Of a DNA stretch of 64,000 nt, positions 7,346 to 15,196 are shown piece by piece; the stretch's first letter is position 1; every line of letters begins with the position of its first letter. Location: positions 79,261-143,260 of the forward strand of contig NZ_JABVBB010000032.1 in assembly GCF_013346665.1 (NCBI RefSeq), read 5' to 3'. The translations under genes were made by a program, and so were the position numbers. The notes under the pieces were generated by a model that ran no database searches, was not told the DNA's origin, and worked only from the letters and a program-made list of their open reading frames with translations. This DNA comes from Sulfitobacter maritimus (GTDB taxonomy: Bacteria > Pseudomonadota > Alphaproteobacteria > Rhodobacterales > Rhodobacteraceae).

Positions 7346-9342
7346 TGGGCTTCACCTTCATACATTTGCGGTGACGTGGCGGCGGGTGGCAGTGACTTGC
7401 CCTGCAGCCACGGCAGGATTTCGGACTGCGGACCCATTATCTTCACGCTCCCTTTTTCGAGCACTAGGATCTTATCGACATTGCGCAAGAGCGACGGGCG
7501 TTGCGTGACCGCAACGACCGTGATGTCGCGGGCTTTAGCTCGGGCGAGCGCGGCCGCCAGCGCCCGTTCTCCAGCTGTATCGAGATTGGAGTTCGGTTCG
7601 TCGAGCACGACCAGTCGCGGATCGCCGAAGAAGGCCCGCGCCAGACCGATCCGTTGCTTCTGCCCGCCTGAGAGCGGTGCGCCGTCCATCGACACGAAGG
7701 TCTCGTAGCCCCCAGGTAGCTGCGAGATCAGCCCGTGGACATCGGCGATCTCGGCGGCGTCGAAGATCGCCTCATCGCTCGCATCGCTGCGCATGCGGGC
7801 AATATTGGCTTTCACCGTACCGGGAAAGAGCTGTACGTCCTGCGGCAGATAGCCGATCGAGGCGCCGAACTGGCGTAAGTTCCAGTTGCGCAAGTCCATC
7901 TGGTCGAGGCGTACCCCGCCAGCGGTTGGCATGATTGAACCCACCAGCATCCGTGCCAATGTACTTTTCCCCGCCCCCGACGAACCAACGATGGCCAGGG
8001 ATTCCCCAGGCTTAAGCTCGAAAGAAATGCCGTTGAGGATCACCTTCTTTTGCGGTGGGGGGACGTATAGGACGCGCTCGACGGTCAAGTGACCTTTGGG
8101 CCGTGGCAACTCCAGCCGGGAGATGTTGAGCGGTGAGTTCTGCAGCAAGTAGCGGATGCGATCATAGGCTGAACGGGCCGATACGACGTTCTTCCAGCCT
8201 TCGATTGCACCCTCAATCGGCCCGAGCGCACGTGCGCCGATGATCGAAGCTGCGATAATCATACCCGCACTCAAACCGCCTTGCAAAGCAAGGTAGGCTC
8301 CCCATCCGAGAATGGTTATCTGGGTGATCAGCCGAACAAATTTCGATACTCCCGCGGCCAGCACATTGCGCTCCTGCGCCAGAACCTGTGCCTTGAGCGA
8401 GGCGGCTGTTTCGCGGCCCCACAACACCACACACTCAGGCGTCATGCCCATTGCGTTAATGACCTGCGCATTTCGGGCCAGCGCGTCGGCCTGCAGGTTT
8501 GCCCGCGCCGCATTGACGTTGGCCTGGGCAAAGGGAATCGCGGTGAAGCGCTTCGTTAGCCACGCGATCAAACCCAGGAGAAGAGCTGTTACCGTGACGA
8601 TATATCCAAAATGCGGGTGAATGAGGAAGAGCGTTCCCAGATAAAGGGGCGCCACGGGCAGGTCGCACAGCGTCATCAGCGTTGAGCCAGTGATAAAGCT
8701 GCGGATCTGTTGCAGATCACCGAGCCGTTGGAACTCCATCGGTGAGCCGTTCTGCGAAGCGCGGGCGGCAGCCGCGAGGACTGGCGCGCCGAGACGGCTT
8801 TCGATCTGAGCCGCGGTGCGCATCAGCACAGTCCGACGGGCCACGTCAATGAGAGAATGAGCAAACAGCAGCCCGACGATAATGAGCGTCAGCATCATCA
8901 GCGTATCAAGGCTGCGGCTCGACAGGACGCGGTCCGAGACCTGAAACAGGTAGACAGGGACTGCTAGCAGCAACGCGTTAACGATGAAAGAAAAGATGAC
9001 GACGGTGATGATGTTGGCCCGGAACGCCGCTTGCGATCGACCGAGCGCGGCACGAAAATCCTCGTCCGCCTGCCGCCGCTGGAGGGGTGGCTTCTTGGGT
9101 GTTATTGTATTTATTGGTGCCTGACACGCCGCTTTGCGTGGTTTTGAGGCAGGCGCCGTGTCATGTAACTGAGCGCCCTCTTGGCCGTTTTTTTTCTCGG
9201 AGATGGATGGGGCCTCGTTATCTCCGGGCAATATCCCCAACAGGTCAGCGGCGCGCAGGTTGTCGATCATTCGCGCAACCTCAGGTCGGCGCAGCAAGCC
9301 GGGCTCGAAAACGGGGACGGGCGTATCGTTATGTCCGGTCAT
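7342..9342 (-). CDS. Type I secretion ABC exporter/ATPase with Gln in the H-loop
   Basis: 666 residues. An extra N-terminal segment of about 95 residues, partly basic and low-complexity, precedes the PrtD-type membrane domain (about 105-380). The ATPase domain follows: Walker A GSSGAGKS (453-460), signature LSGGQKQR (557-564), Walker B RLVVLDEP (576-583). The switch position normally occupied by His in 'THRPS' is Gln here (VTQRPS, Gln614). ABC exporters tolerate this change poorly, so hydrolysis may be slowed or handled differently. It overlaps its upstream neighbour and the adaptor by 4 bases each, giving tight co-expression. The substrates are probably the two repeat proteins encoded upstream in the same operon. 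Confidence 0.93.
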   Translation of the reverse strand: MTGHNDTPVPVFEPGLLRRPEVARMIDNLRAADLLGILPGDNEAPSISEKKNGQEGAQLHDTAPASKPRKAACQAPINTITPKKPPLQRRQADEDFRAALGRSQAAFRANIITVVIFSFIVNALLLAVPVYLFQVSDRVLSSRSLDTLMMLTLIIVGLLFAHSLIDVARRTVLMRTAAQIESRLGAPVLAAAARASQNGSPMEFQRLGDLQQIRSFITGSTLMTLCDLPVAPLYLGTLFLIHPHFGYIVTVTALLLGLIAWLTKRFTAIPFAQANVNAARANLQADALARNAQVINAMGMTPECVVLWGRETAASLKAQVLAQERNVLAAGVSKFVRLITQITILGWGAYLALQGGLSAGMIIAASIIGARALGPIEGAIEGWKNVVSARSAYDRIRYLLQNSPLNISRLELPRPKGHLTVERVLYVPPPQKKVILNGISFELKPGESLAIVGSSGAGKSTLARMLVGSIMPTAGGVRLDQMDLRNWNLRQFGASIGYLPQDVQLFPGTVKANIARMRSDASDEAIFDAAEIADVHGLISQLPGGYETFVSMDGAPLSGGQKQRIGLARAFFGDPRLVVLDEPNSNLDTAGERALAAALARAKARDITVVAVTQRPSLLRNVDKILVLEKGSVKIMGPQSEILPWLQGKSLPPAATSPQMYEGEAQ

Positions 9343-11348
9343 GCCATTATTCCGCTCATCATGTCGTCTCCTGCATGCATCGGGATAAAGTTGAACTGGC
9401 CGTCGGCGTCGGGCTCAGTCACGAGGTCGGGATCAAGAAAGGCGATGACTTCACTTGCAAGCGTTTGGGCATCCACCGTACGCACGTCTTGGTCCTCGGC
9501 CAGAATGTTGGTTTGGATCATCATCTCGTCGTCGTAATGCTCACCCTCAACCATCGCGACATTGCCCTGTCCACGAACGTCGAAGATCTGCGCGACATTC
9601 GCGGCCGTGTTACCGCCGGTCGAAAGCGACATCTCCCCCACCCCGAGCTGCAAGGCGGCGTCGGCGTCGTGGATTTCATTGGTCTGGTGGATCGCGTTAA
9701 CATCAAGATAGTCACCCTCGACAAAAAGAACCCGTAGCGGCATGTTGCCACCTGCTGGAACCGCTAGATCGGGTGGGTCGTCGAGCGTCCCTTCGCGTCC
9801 TGTAAGGACATCAAGGAAATCCCACGCGCCATCGGTAACAGATGTGAAAATATCGGTGCCACTGCGATGGATCCATGCCTCGTTCCACAGCGTGTTGCCC
9901 CCGCCGAGGGTTGCGGCGGTTCCCTCTGCGCCGGTGCCGATCACGCGCATCGTGTCGTCATCAATCACCATGTTGTCTTGAAATATCATGTTGGCGCGGA
10001 CCATATCACCGCCCACGAAAATCACGTCGTAATAGTCGCGCAGAACTGTCAGATCGCTCATGCTGACACTTTCGTTTTCGCCCAACACGAAGCGCTGAAA
10101 ACCCGTTTCGGCATGTTGTACAGAAAGGTCGCCGTCGCGGATCATATTGTGCTGGATCAGCATGTTAAAATCGACGAGATCGCCTTCGACCACATCCACG
10201 TTCCAACGCGGCGCGAGGGGAACGGCGCTCACAGCGCCGGGCGCGATTAACGACAGATCAGTCTGAAAATGGGCAAGATTGGTCAGCACATTGGTGCCCG
10301 CAGTCAGCGGGTTCACTGGTCCTGCAAGATGTGCCTCGTCGACATCTGACAATATGTTGGTCTGCCAGATCACCGACAGGTCATGAACATTTCCCATCAC
10401 AACGAGTGTGCCGCCGACGTCGTTGGTATCGCGGATCGTGGCCGAGGACAGCGCGAGATTGCCGCCGAGTTCGGCCTCCATCCCCGGTCGTTCGAGCCCG
10501 TTTCGCCCCTCCGTTTCAAGATCAAGGCTGTCCCCGCTCTGCACGGTCGACCCGAGATCGGTGGCGGATACCAAATCTGGATCGGAAGGGCGGTCATTTT
10601 TGCTGAAATCAGGGCGCTCGGGGGGCGTATCGGTCAACACGCCGTTGAGCCAGATGCCCTCGCTCTCAACGGCCAGCGTCGCAAGCCAGCTTTCTGAACC
10701 CTCCGCCTCGGGGTCTCCCGTCTGCGCGGCATCCACCTGTGCGTCGAGCACGACCCGAAGAGCTGCAGGGAAGGTGACTGGGTCGGCGATTGTGTCGCGC
10801 AGGCTTACAAGTTCAGCTGCGACCTCAGGCAGGTTGGGATCCTCCAAAAGCGTGGCACGGCGCGCGTTGGTATCCACATCAGCCCAACTGGGCCGTCCGG
10901 CTTCGGGGTTTTCAAGGATCGTGTCGCCATCCTCGAGGACATTGAGCTGGCGGATATGAATGAGCTGCGATCCAATGGCGAAATACTTGATGGTAATCAC
11001 ATAGTCCGACATCGCAGCGGATGAGCCCGACGCATAGCTATGTGGCAGAAAATAGGGGGCGCTCTCGGCCAATCTGGCCGAAGGCAGCATCGGCACGTTT
11101 GAGGCAAAGTTCGGGGTTTGGAGCGAAGAGGGTAGGGCGTTGGCCGCAGGGAGCGGGAGCGCGGCACCGGCAGTTTGGGCTAGCAAAACTGGGTCGGAAG
11201 GTGGTGGCAGAGGTTGTTCAGGAATGAGCGACAGATCAATGCCAAGGTCGGGAGCCTTACCTTCCAAAAGGGGCTTTATGCGTTCTTCGTTCTCGAGAAG
11301 CCGCAGATAGCCCGCGAAACGTTCGATATACTCGCCGACATCATCCAT
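9339..11348 (-). CDS. Five-repeat protein of the T1SS operon, probable exported or surface protein
   Basis: 669 residues with no family I can name. A Pro/Ala-rich N-terminal third is followed by five diverged copies of a repeat of about 22 residues, pattern V-x-G-[DN]-x(3)-[DN]-x-N-x-I-x-Q-x-N-x-I-x-D-x-D. They lie near residues 316-337, 386-407, 444-465, 541-562 and 599-620; examples are 'VVEGDLVDFNMLIQHNMI' and 'FVEGDYLDVNAIHQTNEI'. No signal peptide is seen, as expected for T1SS cargo. The end 'HAGDDMMSGIMA' overlaps the exporter start by 4 bases. A broken copy lies at 12785-13190. Cargo or an exporter-associated factor are both possible; co-operonic position favours cargo (inference). Confidence 0.75.
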   Translation of the reverse strand: MDDVGEYIERFAGYLRLLENEERIKPLLEGKAPDLGIDLSLIPEQPLPPPSDPVLLAQTAGAALPLPAANALPSSLQTPNFASNVPMLPSARLAESAPYFLPHSYASGSSAAMSDYVITIKYFAIGSQLIHIRQLNVLEDGDTILENPEAGRPSWADVDTNARRATLLEDPNLPEVAAELVSLRDTIADPVTFPAALRVVLDAQVDAAQTGDPEAEGSESWLATLAVESEGIWLNGVLTDTPPERPDFSKNDRPSDPDLVSATDLGSTVQSGDSLDLETEGRNGLERPGMEAELGGNLALSSATIRDTNDVGGTLVVMGNVHDLSVIWQTNILSDVDEAHLAGPVNPLTAGTNVLTNLAHFQTDLSLIAPGAVSAVPLAPRWNVDVVEGDLVDFNMLIQHNMIRDGDLSVQHAETGFQRFVLGENESVSMSDLTVLRDYYDVIFVGGDMVRANMIFQDNMVIDDDTMRVIGTGAEGTAATLGGGNTLWNEAWIHRSGTDIFTSVTDGAWDFLDVLTGREGTLDDPPDLAVPAGGNMPLRVLFVEGDYLDVNAIHQTNEIHDADAALQLGVGEMSLSTGGNTAANVAQIFDVRGQGNVAMVEGEHYDDEMMIQTNILAEDQDVRTVDAQTLASEVIAFLDPDLVTEPDADGQFNFIPMHAGDDMMSGIMA

Positions 11349-11392
11349 CTGAATCGTGCCCTTCTCGAAAAGTCTTACGAGGTGGAAACGAA

Positions 11393-11416
11393 CCGGCGGG
11401 GGCTGACCCCCGCCGG
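11393..11416 (-). terminator. Strong GC hairpin downstream of Asn/Asp-repeat gene A
   Basis: CCGGCGGGGG pairs perfectly with CCCCCGCCGG around a 4-base loop, 17 bases after the stop codon at 11433. No long T-run follows, so it may act as an attenuator or mRNA-stabilising structure that keeps the repeat protein more abundant than the downstream exporter. The duplicated copy is at 13229-13252. Confidence 0.55.
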
Positions 11417-11432
11417 GACGAGTGGTTTGTTG

Positions 11433-12416
11433 TTAGACGTCGTCCGCATCCCCGGTGTCGGAGGAGGCACCGCCGACAACCGATGTCTCGGCTAGGTTGT
11501 ACTGGATGTTGGCACCCAGCGTCAGGTTCATGGTGAACGCCTCTTGGGTCAGCGCCACATCCGCTGAGGTCATGGATTGAACGTCCATCGAGTCATGACC
11601 CGGACCACCAGCAGCGTCTCCAGCGTTGAAGTCCTGCATCGAGGCAGTGCCGCCATTCGCGGTTGCGGTCTGGTAGAAGCCGCCGCCATTCCCGGGCCCG
11701 CCATCGCCAGCGTCAGCCGGATGCGCATGGTACGCAGCATCTCCATCGCCGCCTTGGCCGCCCGTGCCGCCCGGTGAACCGCCATTGTAGATCACATCCG
11801 GATTGCTCACGCTATCGTTGTCGGTCAGATTGTTTGTCTGATCGAGCGAGAACGCCATATCGTTGCCTGAGCCATTCAGGGCATCGGCCAGCAAGCTATC
11901 GATGTCGAAGTCGCCCAGGTTGTCGAAATCGACCAGGTCGTTGTCTTGGTCATTGTCGTCGTTGCTATCTACGTTTCCGACATTCTGCTGGCTGTTGTCA
12001 GTATTGTCGGTATCGCGGCGATTGTTGTCATTGTCGTCGTTGCTATCTACGTTTCCGACATTCTGCTGGCTGTTGTCAGTATTGTCGGTATCGCGGCGGT
12101 TGTTGTCGTTGTCGTCGTTGCTATCTACGTTTCCGACATTTTGCTGGCTGTTGTCAGTGTTGTCAGTATCACGCCGGTTGTTGTCGTTGTCATCGTTGCT
12201 ATCTACGTTTCCGACATTCTGCTGGCTGTTGTCCGTGTTGTCGGTATCGCGCCGGTTGTTGTCGTCATCCGACTGGTTCACACGGGATCTGACCGCATTG
12301 GCCTGATTGTCACCACTATTGCCCTGATCGGCGTCGATTGCGTCATCGTCGCGGACTGCAGTGGCGGCGGCACCGAGTGCTAGGGCGACGGCATTGTCAT
12401 CATCAATAAGAGACAT
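11433..12416 (-). CDS. Asn/Asp-rich repeat protein, copy A (candidate T1SS substrate)
   Basis: 327 residues from the ATG at 12416, chosen because GGAG stands 7 bases upstream; the in-frame ATG at 12452 has none. Layout: short N-terminus MSLIDDDNAVALALGAAATA; four near-identical 26-residue units at about 53-156 built from 'RRDTDNTDNSQQNVGNVDSN'; a hinge 'DNDLVDFDNLGDFDIDSLL'; a Gly-rich part; and a C-terminal block with 'MNLTLGANIQYNLAETSVVG'. There is no Cys, and the composition is extreme in Asn and Asp. Such sequence is typical of secreted, intrinsically disordered or Ca-binding surface proteins. First gene of the T1SS operon. Family unknown; amyloid- or matrix-like function is speculation. 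Confidence 0.75.
   Translation of the reverse strand: MSLIDDDNAVALALGAAATAVRDDDAIDADQGNSGDNQANAVRSRVNQSDDDNNRRDTDNTDNSQQNVGNVDSNDDNDNNRRDTDNTDNSQQNVGNVDSNDDNDNNRRDTDNTDNSQQNVGNVDSNDDNDNNRRDTDNTDNSQQNVGNVDSNDDNDQDNDLVDFDNLGDFDIDSLLADALNGSGNDMAFSLDQTNNLTDNDSVSNPDVIYNGGSPGGTGGQGGDGDAAYHAHPADAGDGGPGNGGGFYQTATANGGTASMQDFNAGDAAGGPGHDSMDVQSMTSADVALTQEAFTMNLTLGANIQYNLAETSVVGGASSDTGDADDV
11949..12260 (-). repeat. 78-bp coding tandem repeat, four units (copy A)
   Basis: Four in-frame 78-bp units; for example, CTATCTACGTTTCCGACATT recurs at 11965 and 12043, exactly 78 apart. They encode the 26-residue Asn/Asp-rich units of the gene. The units are nearly identical at DNA level, indicating recent expansion or homogenisation, and could change number by slippage. 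Confidence 0.9.
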
Positions 12417-12597
12417 CTTTTTACTCCGTTTGTGGTCGGAGACGGTGATCACGGCCTCGCAGCGGCTATCTCATCTGCGACAGACCTAGCTCTCCGTTTC
12501 CCTGTTCACCGCGGCTGGCTTGCCGGCCCCCTCATGGGGTCGAGCCCCGCGGTAGGGGAAGCATGCGTCACTTCTGTCCAATCTAACGAGACGCCAA

Positions 12598-12634
12598 TTA
12601 GGGTCTTAACCGCCGTCATATAGGGTTAACCCTA
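12598..12634. promoter_or_regulatory. Paired TTAGGGT/TTAACC operator upstream of repeat gene A
   Basis: TAGGGTTAACCCTA at 12621-12634 is a perfect 14-bp palindrome. A related imperfect site, TTAGGGTCTTAACC, lies at 12598-12611, about two helical turns away. Both are about 200 bp upstream of the operon's first ATG and are conserved in the duplicated copy (14434-14470). TTAACC is also the CtrA half-site of alphaproteobacteria, so CtrA or the local LuxR-type regulator are candidates. Confidence 0.45.
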
Positions 12635-12704
12635 ATGGGTGAGTGGCTGCAGCGGGGTTTGGAAAACGCCAAGACACTTTTGCTTTGGCAAGAATGAAAG
12701 ATCT

Positions 12705-12782
12705 CTAGTCTGCGGGGTTTGCGTGCTGTTCCAGCCGCGGCAGCAGAGCCCAAAGTCGCTAATTAATGCGTCCCAGTTCGGT
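12705..12782 (-). pseudogene. Duplicated 3' end of the gene at 14547
   Basis: This stretch repeats the last roughly 75 bases, including the stop codon, of the gene at 14547-15107, with a few substitutions. It ends abruptly in sequence matching the interior of the 669-residue gene, and so marks the breakpoint of a tandem duplication. Confidence 0.8.
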
Positions 12783-12784
12783 GA

Positions 12785-13190
12785 CCGCCGAGAGTTGCGG
12801 CGGTCACCTTTGCACCGTTGCCGATCACGCGCATCGCGTTCTCATCAATCACCACGTTGTCTTGAAATATCATGTTGGCGCGGACCATATCCCCGCCCGC
12901 GAAAATCACGTCGCAATAGTTGCGCAGAACCGTTGAACCGTTGAACCGTTGAACCGTTGAACCGTTGAACCGTTGAACCGTTGAACCGCTAATGCTGACA
13001 TTCTCGTTTACGCACAACACAAAGCGCTGAAAACCCGTCTGGGCATGTTGTATCAAAAAGGGGCGCCGTCGCGGATCACATTGCGCTGGATAGCATGTTG
13101 AAATCGACGAGATCGCCTTCGACCACATTCGAGCGCAGCGCGAGGGGAACGGCGCTCGCGGCGCCGGGCGCGACAACATCCATCTGTATC
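12785..13190 (-). pseudogene. Broken second copy of the five-repeat protein gene
   Basis: It matches 9900-10245 and then, after a deletion, 11337 onward of the gene at 9339-11348. Recognisable peptide: 'GGDMVRANMIFQDNVVIDE' and 'TGFQRFVL'. About 1.09 kb of the original is missing, frames are disrupted, and a microsatellite is inserted. It remains from the tandem duplication that also produced repeat gene B. Confidence 0.85.
12933..12988. repeat. 8-bp microsatellite TTGAACCG, seven copies
   Basis: Seven uninterrupted copies of TTGAACCG lie inside the broken gene copy, where the intact gene has unrelated sequence (near 10040-10060). Eight-base units break the frame. Expansion presumably followed loss of selection, by replication slippage. 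Confidence 0.95.
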
Positions 13191-13228
13191 GCACCCTCCT
13201 CGAAAGATCCTTACAAGGTGGAAACGAA

Positions 13229-13252
13229 CCGGCGGGGTCTGACCCCCGCCGG
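13229..13252 (-). terminator. Duplicated GC hairpin downstream of repeat gene B
   Basis: CCGGCGGGG/CCCCGCCGG stem, the copy of the hairpin at 11393-11416 with one pair changed. It lies just after the stop of repeat gene B. Because no intact gene follows in this copy, it would simply end the transcript. Confidence 0.5.
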
Positions 13253-13268
13253 GACGAGTGGTTTGTTG

Positions 13269-14252
13269 TTAGGCGTCGTCCGCATCCCCGGTATCGGAGG
13301 AAGCTCCGCCGACAACCGATGTCTCGGCTAGGTTGTACTGGATATTGGCACCTAGCGTCAGGTTCATGGTGAACGCCTCTTGGGTCAGCGCCACATCCGC
13401 TGAGGTCATGGATTGAACGTCCATCGAGTCATGACCCGGACCACCGGAAGCGCCTCCAGCGTTGAAGTCCTGCATCGAGGCAGTGCCGCCATTCGCGGTT
13501 GCGGTCTGGTAGAAGCCGCCGCCATTCCCGGGCCCGCCATCGCCAGCGTCAGCCGGATGCGCATGGTACGCAGCATCTCCATCGCCGCCTTGGCCGCCCG
13601 TGCCGCCCGGTGAACCGCCATTATAGATCACATCCGGATTGCTCACGCTATCGTTGTCGGTCAGATTGTTTGTCTGATCGAGCGAGAACGCCATATCGTT
13701 GCCAGAGCCATTCAGGGCATCGGCCAACAAGCTATCGATGTCGAACTCGCCCAGATCATCGAAATCGACTAGGTCGTTATCTTGGTCATTGTCGTCGTTA
13801 CTATCTGTGTTTCCGACATTCCGCTGGCTGTTGTCAGTATTGTCGGTATCGCGTCGGTTGCCGTCGTTGTCGTCGTTGCTATCTACGTTTCCGACATTTT
13901 GCTGGCTGTTGTCAGTATTGTCGGTATCGCGTCGGTTGCCGTCGTTGCTGTCGTTACTATCTACGTTTCCGACATTCTGCTGGCTGTTGTCGGTGTTGTC
14001 AGTATCGCGCCGGTTGCCGTCATTGCTGTCGTTGCTATCTACGTTCCCGACATTTTGTTGGCTATTGTCGGTATTGTCGGTATCGCGCCGGTTGCCATCG
14101 TCATCCGACTGGTTCACACGGGACCTGACCGCATTGGCCTGATTGTCACCACTATTGCCCTGATCGGCATCGATTGCGTCATCGTCGCGAACCGCGGTGG
14201 CAGCCCCCGCAAGTGCTAGGGCGATGGCATTGTCATCATCAATGAGAGACAT
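13269..14252 (-). CDS. Asn/Asp-rich repeat protein, copy B
   Basis: 327 residues, the same length and layout as copy A (11433-12416). The start at 14252 is chosen by the same GGAG spacing. The C-terminal 170 residues are nearly identical, whereas the repeat block has drifted together: all four units begin Gly-Asn-Arg-Arg instead of Asn-Asn-Arg-Arg, and two carry Ser in the acidic stretch. Such concerted change within a copy suggests gene-conversion or slippage homogenisation. It still reads as an open frame with its own duplicated upstream palindromes, so it is probably expressed, but its operon partner (the five-repeat gene copy) is destroyed. Function as for copy A: unknown, probably exported. 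Confidence 0.75.
   Translation of the reverse strand: MSLIDDDNAIALALAGAATAVRDDDAIDADQGNSGDNQANAVRSRVNQSDDDGNRRDTDNTDNSQQNVGNVDSNDSNDGNRRDTDNTDNSQQNVGNVDSNDSNDGNRRDTDNTDNSQQNVGNVDSNDDNDGNRRDTDNTDNSQRNVGNTDSNDDNDQDNDLVDFDDLGEFDIDSLLADALNGSGNDMAFSLDQTNNLTDNDSVSNPDVIYNGGSPGGTGGQGGDGDAAYHAHPADAGDGGPGNGGGFYQTATANGGTASMQDFNAGGASGGPGHDSMDVQSMTSADVALTQEAFTMNLTLGANIQYNLAETSVVGGASSDTGDADDA
13785..14096 (-). repeat. 78-bp coding tandem repeat, four units (copy B)
   Basis: Four 78-bp units in frame, homologous to 11949-12260 but with copy-specific shared substitutions in the codons for the first residue and the acidic stretch. Confidence 0.88.
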
Positions 14253-14433
14253 TTTTTTACTCCGTTTATGGTCGGAGACGGTGATCACGGCCTCGCAGCG
14301 GCTATCTCATCTGCGACAGACCTAGCTCTCCGTTTCCCTGTTCACCGCGGCTAGCTTGCCGGCCCCCTCATGGGGTCGAGCTCCGCAGTAGGAGAAGCAT
14401 GCGTCACCTCTGTCCAATTTAACGACACGCCAA

Positions 14434-14470
14434 TTAGGGTCTTAACCGCTGTCATATGGGGTTAACCCTA
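14434..14470. promoter_or_regulatory. Duplicated TTAGGGT/TTAACC operator upstream of repeat gene B
   Basis: TTAGGGTCTTAACC at 14434-14447 is identical to copy A, and GGGTTAACCC at 14459-14468 keeps the palindrome core although one outer base changed. The spacing between the two sites is also conserved, which supports a functional control element. Confidence 0.42.
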
Positions 14471-14546
14471 ATAGGTGAGGGCTGCTGGGAATTTGGAAAA
14501 ACGCTAAGACTGCCTACACTTTTGCTTTGGCAAGAATGAAAGATCT

Positions 14547-15107
14547 CTAGTCTGCGGGGTTTGCGTGCTGTTCCAGCCGCGGCAGCAGAGCCCAAAGTCG
14601 CTGATTGATGCGGCCCAGTTCGTCGACCACTTCCGTGATCTTGGCCAGCCGAGCCGCATCGATAGGGCGGGTTCGGCCGAAGCTCAACCGCTTGCGGCTC
14701 TGTTCGACCCGCATTGAGCGGGTGGAAATCGGACGCCCTGCAGCGTCGAACTCGTAGGAAGCATGTTGCAGGTCGTTGCGCACCCTGCCGCATTTTTCGA
14801 GCGCGGTCAGAATATCATCCATTTCGCGCCGCAGATCCACGTCCGAAACCCGTACGCGGGTTAGCCGCGACACAAGGTCAGAACGCGCGCGCGCTGTGTT
14901 CAATGTGCCATACACCAGCGCTGCGGACACATCATCAGTCCGCAAAAGCACCATCATTAGATAGATCAAGACGCTCTCATTGTTCGACCATGACATGCTT
15001 AGCGCGCCAATCAGGGTCATGAGATGCTCGCGTTCGACAGCGCCGACCTCCGCCCTCGCGTTCATCTCGGTGAAATTGGGCGGTTGCGGAAGATCCCGTC
15101 TGGGCAT
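14547..15107 (-). CDS. Unknown helical protein
   Basis: 186 residues, no family recognised. It appears mostly alpha-helical ('REHLMTLIGALSMSWSNNES', later 'ARSDLVSRLTRVRVSDVDLR') with many Arg and Leu, no signal peptide and no obvious membrane helix. It is upstream of repeat gene B in the same direction with about 290 bp between, so it is probably a separate transcript. Its 3' end was caught in the tandem duplication (12705-12782), which suggests that in the ancestral layout it preceded the single repeat gene. A regulatory or cytoplasmic enzyme role cannot be told from sequence. Confidence 0.6.
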   Translation of the reverse strand: MPRRDLPQPPNFTEMNARAEVGAVEREHLMTLIGALSMSWSNNESVLIYLMMVLLRTDDVSAALVYGTLNTARARSDLVSRLTRVRVSDVDLRREMDDILTALEKCGRVRNDLQHASYEFDAAGRPISTRSMRVEQSRKRLSFGRTRPIDAARLAKITEVVDELGRINQRLWALLPRLEQHANPAD

Positions 15108-15196
15108 GCTACGCTCCTGTCAGCGCGAGTTCGTCCTGTATGCTACACTGGTTTTGCCCATTCACAAAATCCGAGATTCGCAAGAAGGGGATCACC

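Noticed and set aside
11946..12383. Long plus-strand open frames across the Asn/Asp-repeat genes that look like multi-pass hydrophobic proteins
   Set aside because: They are antisense reflections of the 78-bp repeats: GAC/AAC codons read backwards give Val/Ile/Leu. No RBS and no family; the minus-strand genes have RBS, operon context and conserved ends.
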